From positions 1 to 11,726 of the forward strand of contig JAFDHU010000033.1 of NCBI GenBank assembly GCA_019308625.1: a DNA stretch of 11,726 bases, written 5' to 3'. Source of the stretch: Deltaproteobacteria bacterium (lineage in GTDB: Bacteria; Desulfobacterota; Desulfobaccia; Desulfobaccales; 0-14-0-80-60-11). Positions 1 through 4,398 of this stretch are shown here, one piece after another; positions within the stretch are counted from its first letter, which is position 1, and each line of letters opens with the position of its first letter. A model generated the notes under the pieces. The model saw only the letters and a list, made by a program, of their open reading frames with translations. It was not told the DNA's origin and did not search any database. Made by a program: the position numbers and the translations under genes.

Positions 1-590
1 TGCTGACCCGGGCCCCGGAAGCCACGCCCGATGAGCCCCGCTATGTGGAAATTGACTTTGAGGCCGGCGACCCGGTGGCGGTGGACGGCCAGCGGCTCTC
101 CCCGGCCCGTCTCCTGGCCCGCCTCAATGAGCTGGGGGGCGAACACGGCATCGGCCGGGTGGACCTGGTGGAGAACCGCTACGTGGGCCTGAAATCCCGG
201 GGGGTGTACGAGACGCCCGGCGGCACTATCCTCAGGGCCGCCCATCTGGCGGTGGAATCCCTCACCCTGGACCGGGAAGTCATGCACCTGCGGGACAGCC
301 TTATCCCCCGCTACGCCGAACTGGTGTACTACGGCTACTGGTTCGCCCCGGAGCGCTACGCCCTGCAAAGCCTGATTGACGAGACCCAGAAGCCGGTGAC
401 CGGTACGGCCCGGCTGAAATTATACAAAGGCAGCGTTACGGTGGCAGGGCGCAAATCCCCCAACTCCCTATACCGCCCGGATCTGGCCACCTTTGAAGCC
501 GGCGGGGCCTACCGCCAGACTGATGCCACCGGCTTCATCCGCTTAAACGCCCTGCGCCTGAAAATCCGGGCGCAGTTGGAGGGGAAGTAA
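1..590 (+). CDS. argG: Argininosuccinate synthase, C-terminal part (5' end outside the window)
   Basis: This enzyme joins citrulline and aspartate using ATP to give argininosuccinate, the penultimate step of arginine synthesis in the cytoplasm. The window opens inside the gene; the frame starts at base 3 (LTRAPEATPDEPRYVEI) and runs to TAA at 588-590, about 195 residues. That is roughly the last half of a protein usually near 400 residues. The fragment carries the family-typical stretch GIGRVDLVENRYVGLKSRG followed by YETPGGTIL, and later YYGYWFAPE and the conserved tail with TGTARLKLYKGS. These belong to the C-terminal synthetase/multimerisation region; the N-terminal ATP-binding P-loop is outside the window. 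A GTG at 45 lies inside the conserved sequence and is not the start. A hairpin at 664-696 may end the transcript. No break is visible, and the product call is secure. Confidence 0.95.
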   Translation, partial: LTRAPEATPDEPRYVEIDFEAGDPVAVDGQRLSPARLLARLNELGGEHGIGRVDLVENRYVGLKSRGVYETPGGTILRAAHLAVESLTLDREVMHLRDSLIPRYAELVYYGYWFAPERYALQSLIDETQKPVTGTARLKLYKGSVTVAGRKSPNSLYRPDLATFEAGGAYRQTDATGFIRLNALRLKIRAQLEGK

Positions 591-596
591 AGATGC

Positions 597-655
597 GGGG
601 GAGGGCCAAGGGCTTCCAAGCCCCTGCCCTCCCCCACACCCCCTCCCAACCCGCA
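597..655. repeat. GC-rich palindromic repeat, copy 1 (inverted partner at 884-949)
   Basis: Bases 597-606 (GGGGGAGGGC) pair perfectly with 626-635 (GCCCTCCCCC). Inside them, 610-615 (GGGCTT) pairs with 618-623 (AAGCCC), giving a two-tier stem. A pyrimidine-rich tail, CCCCCTCCCAACCC, follows at about 640-653. The same order of parts (stem of GGGGAGGGCC type, then a CCCCTCCCAACCC tail) occurs in reverse complement at 884-949, so the two are copies of one dispersed palindromic element. It resembles REP-type intergenic palindromes in size and design. I do not recognise it as a named family. Confidence 0.6.
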
Positions 656-663
656 AAACGACC

Positions 664-696
664 GGGGCTGACCGGAGCAACGCTCCGGTCAGCCCC
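664..696. terminator. Hairpin between convergent argG and tRNA-Pro, likely bidirectional terminator
   Basis: GGGGCTGACCGGAGC (664-678) is followed by AAC and then its exact reverse complement at 682-696: a perfect 15-bp stem with a 3-base loop. It sits between the end of argG and the 3' end of the oppositely directed tRNA-Pro, where a shared terminator is expected. On the plus side it is followed only by ACTTTG. On the minus side a TTTT run appears a few bases after the stem, so neither side has a strong U-tract. Termination is inferred; the stem itself is certain. Confidence 0.6.
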
Positions 697-730
697 ACTT
701 TGCAAATGCGTTAATGGCAGGAGTTGGACA

Positions 731-807
731 TGGTCGGGACGACTGGATTTGAACCAGCGACCCCAGCGTCCCGAACGCTGTGCTCTACCAGGCTGAGCCA
801 CGTCCCG
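731..807 (-). tRNA. tRNA-Pro (anticodon CGG)
   Basis: Read on the minus strand, the 77-base gene begins CGGGACG and ends CGTCCCG-A-CCA, giving a perfect 7-bp acceptor stem with an encoded CCA tail (731-733). The anticodon stem is CAGCG/CGCTG around the loop TTCGGGA, so the anticodon is CGG (bases 771-773), which reads the proline codon CCG. The T arm is CTGG-TTCAAAT-CCAG, and the D arm contains the usual GCTCAGCCTGGTAGAGC. All four arms are intact. With C at the wobble position this tRNA should read only CCG, so other proline tRNAs must be elsewhere. It is flanked on both sides by the palindromic repeats at 597-655 and 884-949. Confidence 0.97.
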
Positions 808-816
808 ACGAATATA

Positions 817-845
817 TATTTAAACAAAAAGCCGCCTTCGGGCAA
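817..845 (-). promoter_or_regulatory. Possible sigma-70 promoter for tRNA-Pro
   Basis: On the minus strand, TTGCCC (840-845) is separated by 17 bases from TAAATA (817-822). The latter lies in the AT-rich run TTTAAATATATATT just before the tRNA 5' end, with 9 bases between it and the mature end. The -35 matches consensus at 4 of 6 positions and the -10 at only 3, so this is a weak call supported mainly by position and local AT richness. Confidence 0.25.
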
Positions 846-883
846 GATAAAATGAAACTGCAGCCTCTCCACAACTCCGTAAA

Positions 884-949
884 GGGGGTTGGGAGGGGAG
901 TTTGAGGGGAGGGCCGGGGGATTGGCAATCCCCCGGCCCTCCCCTCAAA
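884..949. repeat. GC-rich palindromic repeat, copy 2, with 24-bp perfect inverted repeat
   Basis: Bases 901-924 and 926-949 are exact reverse complements around a single central base, giving a 24-bp arm that starts TTTGAGGGGAGGGCC. Upstream, at 885-898, is GGGTTGGGAGGGG, the reverse complement of the tail seen in copy 1. This copy therefore lies in the opposite orientation to 597-655, with the tRNA-Pro gene between them. It ends only 21 bases before the likely start codon of the solute-binding protein. The A-run that follows (950-953) does not suit an intrinsic terminator on the plus strand, so its role is open. Confidence 0.65.
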
Positions 950-970
950 AAAACTCACCTTAAAACGCCG

Positions 971-2620
971 ATGCTGATGACCCCGACCACCAGAATCTCG
1001 TGGCTGGCTCTCCTGCTGGCTTGGCTGTGTTTGGCCCTGCTGGGCTGCAAATCGCCGGAGGCGGAGAAGGTCTACGGCGGGCCGGACACCGGACCGGCGT
1101 ATGGGGATTTGTTCATTGACGCCAGCATCGGGGATGCCAGCACCCTGCTGCCGCCCCTGGCCAGCGATGCCGCCTCCCACGGAGTGGCCAGCCTGATTTA
1201 CAACGGCCTGGTGAAGTACGACGGCAACCTTAATCTGGTGGGCGACCTGGCCGAAAGCTGGGAGATTTCGCCGGACGGCCTGACCATCACCTTCAAGCTG
1301 AGAAAGGGCGTGAGGTGGCACGACGGCCATCCCTTCACCGCCTACGACTGCCTGTTCACCTACCAGGTGATGGTGGACCCCAAAACCCCCACAGCTTACT
1401 CTGAGGACTACCTCCAGGTGAAAAAGGCGGAAGTGCTGGACGACTACACTTTCCGGGTCACTTATGCTCAGCCCTTCGCCCCGGCCCTGGGAAGCTGGAC
1501 CCTGGCCATGCTGCCCCGGCACCTGCTGGAGGGCAAAGACATCACCCGATCGCCCCTGGGACGCCACCCCATCGGCACCGGCCCCTTCAAATTCAAGGAG
1601 TGGCTCACCGGCACCCGCATCGTCCTGACCTACAATCCCGATTACTTTGAGGGACGGCCATATCTCAACGGCTACATCTACCGGGTGATTCCCGATCAGG
1701 CCACCATGTTCATGGAGCTCAAGGCCGGCAACCTGGATCGCATGAACCTGAACCCCCTGCAGTACCTGCGCCAGACCGCGTACCCCAAGTTTCAGCGGCT
1801 CTACAACAAATACCGCTATCCCTCCTTTTCCTACACCTACCTGGGCTACAACCTGGAGGATGAGCGCTTTGCCGATAAACGGGTGCGCCGGGCCTTAACC
1901 TACGCCATTAACAAGCGGGAGATTGTGGAGGGGGTCCTTATGGGGCTGGGGCAGGTGGCCACCGGGCCCTATAAACCCGGCACCTGGTTCTACAACCCGG
2001 ATGTGCCCCGGTTTCCCTATAATCCCGACAAGGCCCGGGCCTTGCTGGCCGAGGCGGGTTGGAAGCCCAATGCCCAGGGCATTCTGGAGAAGGACGACCG
2101 GCCCTTTGAATTTACTATCCTCACCAACCAGGGGAACGAGATCCGGGCCCGCACCGCGGAAATCATTCAGCGGCGCCTGAGAGACATAGGTATTATCGTG
2201 AATATCCGCCCGCTGGAGTGGGCCGCGTTTATCAAGGAATTCATCAACAAGGGGCGGTTTGAGGCGGTCATCCTGGGATGGACCACCGGACAGGACCCGG
2301 ATCTCTACGATATCTGGCACTCTTCCAAGACCAGAGAGGGGGAGCTCAACTTCATCCATTACAAAAACCCGGAGGTGGACCGGCTCCTGGAGGAGGGCCG
2401 CCACACCTTTGACCGGGAGAAAAGAAAACGGGCCTATTTCCGCTTCCAGGAAATCCTGGCCGAGGACCAGCCCTACACCTTCCTGTTTGTGCCCGACGCC
2501 CTGCCCGCCGTGCACAAGCGCTTCCGGGGCATCAAGCCGGCCCCCGCGGGCATAAATTACAATTTTTATAAGTGGTATGTGCCCAAAGGGGAACAGAAGT
2601 ATTTGCTCTCGCCGTATTAG
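971..2620 (+). CDS. ABC transporter substrate-binding lipoprotein, family 5 (peptide/nickel/oligopeptide type)
   Basis: This is a predicted periplasmic binding protein that captures a ligand, probably a peptide or a similar small molecule, for an ABC importer. From the ATG at 971 the product is 549 residues, normal for the family. It begins with a short polar stretch, a hydrophobic segment (about 11-25) and the lipobox LLGC, so Cys26 should be lipidated by Lgt and cleaved by LspA. The family signature lies at about 95-127: AESWEISPDGLTITFKL, then GVRWHDGHPFTAYD. Later family motifs include HPIGTGPFKFKEW and RRALTYAINKREIVEGVL. I prefer 971 over an in-frame TTG at 902 because 902 falls inside the palindrome and would place charged and proline-rich residues before the signal peptide. 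No good Shine-Dalgarno precedes 971; the ATG at 977 is an alternative. No permease or ATPase genes are adjacent, so the ligand and partners cannot be told. The stop is 7 bases from the end of a convergent gene. Confidence 0.9.
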   Translation: MLMTPTTRISWLALLLAWLCLALLGCKSPEAEKVYGGPDTGPAYGDLFIDASIGDASTLLPPLASDAASHGVASLIYNGLVKYDGNLNLVGDLAESWEISPDGLTITFKLRKGVRWHDGHPFTAYDCLFTYQVMVDPKTPTAYSEDYLQVKKAEVLDDYTFRVTYAQPFAPALGSWTLAMLPRHLLEGKDITRSPLGRHPIGTGPFKFKEWLTGTRIVLTYNPDYFEGRPYLNGYIYRVIPDQATMFMELKAGNLDRMNLNPLQYLRQTAYPKFQRLYNKYRYPSFSYTYLGYNLEDERFADKRVRRALTYAINKREIVEGVLMGLGQVATGPYKPGTWFYNPDVPRFPYNPDKARALLAEAGWKPNAQGILEKDDRPFEFTILTNQGNEIRARTAEIIQRRLRDIGIIVNIRPLEWAAFIKEFINKGRFEAVILGWTTGQDPDLYDIWHSSKTREGELNFIHYKNPEVDRLLEEGRHTFDREKRKRAYFRFQEILAEDQPYTFLFVPDALPAVHKRFRGIKPAPAGINYNFYKWYVPKGEQKYLLSPY

Positions 2621-2627
2621 CGGGGTT

Positions 2628-2960
2628 TCAGGTCTTAAGTTGGAGTTCTTCCACCAGCCGGTCGGCGAAGGCCAGGATGAAGTCGCGCTGCTGCCTGGTG
2701 GCGTAATCAATGCAAGAGCAGCGCAAGGTCTTCTGGCTGCGCACCAGAAATTCAAAGCGCACGAAGTCGTCCCCTACCTCTACGGCAAAGCGGAACGGCG
2801 CGCAGTCCCGATGTTCAAACTGGTCGGGGCTGAGCAGGTCGTCGCTGAAGTTGACCCACCAGATGTCGGCCAGACCAGAGGCTTGGGCGTGCTCACTTAA
2901 ATACTCCCGGATGCGAGGGATATCCTTGCGGCTGATTTCATCCAGAATATACTGCCTCAT
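2628..2960 (-). CDS. Conserved-looking hypothetical protein, 110 residues
   Basis: I do not recognise this family. The ATG (2958-2960 on the plus strand) has a good ribosome site, AGAGGA, just upstream, which supports a real gene. The protein is soluble: no signal peptide or membrane segment. It opens with a charged helix-like stretch (residues 1-25), then a mixed section IWWVNFSDDLLSPDQFEH (about 33-50), a likely beta region FRFAVEVGDDFVRFEFLV (about 56-73), a Cys-Ser-Cys at 81-83 with another Cys at 53, and a C-terminal helix with many acidic residues. The cysteines could bind metal, but that is speculation. It is last in the minus-strand group after the SDH-type protease, separated by 127 bases, so co-transcription is possible but not shown. 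It converges with the binding-protein gene with only 7 bases between stops and no obvious terminator. Confidence 0.7.
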   Translation of the reverse strand: MRQYILDEISRKDIPRIREYLSEHAQASGLADIWWVNFSDDLLSPDQFEHRDCAPFRFAVEVGDDFVRFEFLVRSQKTLRCSCIDYATRQQRDFILAFADRLVEELQLKT

Positions 2961-3087
2961 TTTTCCTCTTTGACCTTCCTTTTTGATTTCGCCTCGGTGC
3001 AGTTGAAAGAATGGCCACCCACGGCTCCTGCCCGGAGGGCAGCCTTGGGGTGCGGTTAATCATTTTTACACCGATTGCCTGTTCAGT

Positions 3088-3909
3088 TCAAGAAGGCTTG
3101 GCCCGGCGGGGGATGGGCAAATATTCCACCGCCGGGGTGGTGCGCACCGGCTGCGGAAAATAGCTCATCAGCGCCAACACCTCTTTGGGCATGTCGCTGG
3201 ACACCGGCAGGCCCAGGGACTTGGCCACATCAAAGGTAATAGGGAAGTCGTGGGTCCAGTTGCCCTCGGCCAGGAACGCGGCCACTTCCTCGGCCTTCTC
3301 TGGAGGAAATTTGGGGCTCACCAGTTCCCTGATGCTGTTGCGCACCTCCACAATGGCCATCTCCGCTTGGTCCGCCAGGATCAGGGTTTTGTCTTCCAGG
3401 GCCTCCAGTGGCTTTTTGGCCACTGCCCGTAGCACCGAGGCCGCAGGAAGCTGGCCGATCTGGGGGTCCACCGGCCCCAGCACCGCATGCTCGCACATGA
3501 CGATTTCATCCGCCGCCAAGGCAATGAGCGTGCCGCCGCTCATGGCATAGTGCGGCACAAAGACTGTGACCTTGCCCGGGTGGCGACTCAGGGCCCGGGC
3601 GATTTGCAGGGAGGCCAGCACCAGACCGCCGGGAGTATGCAGGATGATATCCAGGGGCATCTCCGGATCAGTTAGGTGAATGGCCCGGATAACCTCTTCG
3701 GAATCGTTGACGTCAATGAAGCGGAGGATGGGAAAGCCCAAGAAGCCCATGGTTTCCTGACGGTGCACCAGGAGGATGACCCGGGAGGAGCGCTGCTGCT
3801 CCAGTTTGGCGATGAGGCGCCGTCGGGCGAACTCCAGGGACTTTTGTTTGATGATGGGCTGGAGCGCGATGACGATCAGGAAAAACCAAAAAAGGTCGAC
3901 AGGGTTCAC
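3088..3909 (-). CDS. Membrane-anchored ClpP-fold serine protease, SDH proteinase family (DUF114/SDH_sah type)
   Basis: The 273-residue product starts at GTG (3907-3909). This start is well fixed: a perfect AGGAGG lies 4 bases upstream, and the GTG overlaps the TGA of the preceding gene as GTGA. A long in-frame extension upstream to 4257 is only a shadow of that neighbour. Residues 6-19 are hydrophobic, suggesting one N-terminal membrane segment with the protease domain on one side of the inner membrane. The ClpP/SppA-like core shows HTPGG at 91-95 (oxyanion-type glycine motif), the nucleophile motif YAMSGGT with Ser124, and LGPVDPQ at 144-150, which together match the serine dehydrogenase proteinase family. 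In the described family the fold is ClpP-like with a Ser-based active site; the in vivo substrate is not generally established. Protease identity is strong by motif; the biological target is unknown. The gene is probably translated by coupling to the membrane protein upstream. Confidence 0.85.
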   Translation of the reverse strand: MNPVDLFWFFLIVIALQPIIKQKSLEFARRRLIAKLEQQRSSRVILLVHRQETMGFLGFPILRFIDVNDSEEVIRAIHLTDPEMPLDIILHTPGGLVLASLQIARALSRHPGKVTVFVPHYAMSGGTLIALAADEIVMCEHAVLGPVDPQIGQLPAASVLRAVAKKPLEALEDKTLILADQAEMAIVEVRNSIRELVSPKFPPEKAEEVAAFLAEGNWTHDFPITFDVAKSLGLPVSSDMPKEVLALMSYFPQPVRTTPAVEYLPIPRRAKPS

Positions 3910-4241
3910 GAATCCTCCTGAGACGGTGGTATTTTGAGGGCGGCGTCTACCGCCGCAAAGGCCCAGAGTGCCACCAGAGCCATAAAGGGCAGCCAGAACA
4001 AGGGCCGGGAGAAGACCCCCAGCAACAGGGGTCGGAGCAGGTCCCAGGTTAAGGGTTCGGGATAAAAGTAGGCCATATATTCCTGGGAAAAATGAATCAT
4101 TCCCGAAAGCAAGACCACGCCCAAGAGAAGGTTGGTCAATAAGATGAGCACAATCCCTTTCCGCCGGTCCTGTTTGTAAAGCTGACCCAAGCCGGGAAAG
4201 ACTAGGGCGGAAAGGAGAAACGCCTTGAGGGCCACCTGCAT
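3906..4241 (-). CDS. Small integral membrane protein, 111 residues, partner of the SDH-type protease
   Basis: I do not know a specific function. The protein has about three hydrophobic segments: roughly residues 5-20 (KAFLLSALVFPGLGQLY), 28-47 (GIVLILLTNLLLGVVLLSG) and 80-101 (FWLPFMALVALWAFAAVDAA). The N-terminal PGLGQLYKQDRRKG pattern, with a loop of charged residues between two helices, resembles the TM2/DUF5683-like class of small membrane proteins; this is resemblance only. The ATG at 4239-4241 is the first in-frame start after an in-frame TGA, and no ribosome site precedes it. A strong promoter match ends 5 bases before it, so the mRNA may be leaderless. Its stop codon overlaps the protease start (GTGA), arguing that the two proteins are made together and may act together. 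Confidence 0.75.
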   Translation of the reverse strand: MQVALKAFLLSALVFPGLGQLYKQDRRKGIVLILLTNLLLGVVLLSGMIHFSQEYMAYFYPEPLTWDLLRPLLLGVFSRPLFWLPFMALVALWAFAAVDAALKIPPSQEDS

Positions 4242-4246
4242 GCTTA

Positions 4247-4276
4247 ATCATATGCAAAAAGGGCCAGCCGGGTCAA
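4247..4276 (-). promoter_or_regulatory. Sigma-70-type promoter giving an apparently leaderless mRNA
   Basis: On the minus strand, TTGACC (4271-4276) and TATGAT (4247-4252) are separated by 18 bases; each matches consensus at 5 of 6 positions. Only five bases (TAAGC) lie between the -10 box and the ATG at 4241. Transcription starting at the usual distance would therefore begin at about the A of the start codon. This agrees with the absence of a Shine-Dalgarno for that gene. Confidence 0.55.
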
Positions 4277-4340
4277 CCGCAAGGGCCGAGCGGCGGGGGC
4301 CCGGGAAGGTCTGATGGCGGGCAGAAAGTTGGCTCGTTTA

Positions 4341-4368
4341 TTGATTTTTTGCCCAGATAGGGTATGTT
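4341..4368 (+). promoter_or_regulatory. Probable promoter of the ileS-lspA-lgt operon
   Basis: TTGATT (4341-4346) and TATGTT (4363-4368) are 16 bases apart, each with 4 of 6 consensus matches. They sit 30 bases before the ileS start in a locally AT-rich patch. An AGGGAGGG ribosome site at 4386-4393 follows, 5 bases from the ATG. No T-box-like leader fits in the short remaining space. Confidence 0.45.
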
Positions 4369-4398
4369 AAACCGTTGAGCCACCCAGGGAGGGTGTGA

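Noticed and set aside
535..801. Small open frames across the argG/tRNA-Pro spacer (both strands)
   Set aside because: They run through the terminator hairpin and the tRNA; the peptide is a translation of the tRNA and the palindrome.
785..1567. 260-codon minus-strand frame over the tRNA-Pro, palindrome and start of the binding-protein gene
   Set aside because: It crosses a tRNA gene and a palindrome and mirrors the signal-peptide-bearing gene on the other strand, with no protein family features.
1895..2755. 286-codon minus-strand frame opposite the binding-protein gene
   Set aside because: It overlaps two supported genes and reads as the reverse shadow of the solute-binding protein.
2936..3064. 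About 40-codon minus-strand frame (MINRTPRLPSG...) in the gap after the protease
   Set aside because: There is no ribosome site. It contains a small hairpin (3028-3042) and overlaps the start of the 110-residue gene in another frame.
3910..4257. In-frame N-terminal extension of the protease to position 4257
   Set aside because: The GTG at 3907-3909 has a perfect AGGAGG and is followed directly by the conserved membrane segment. The extension is out of frame with the small membrane protein encoded there.
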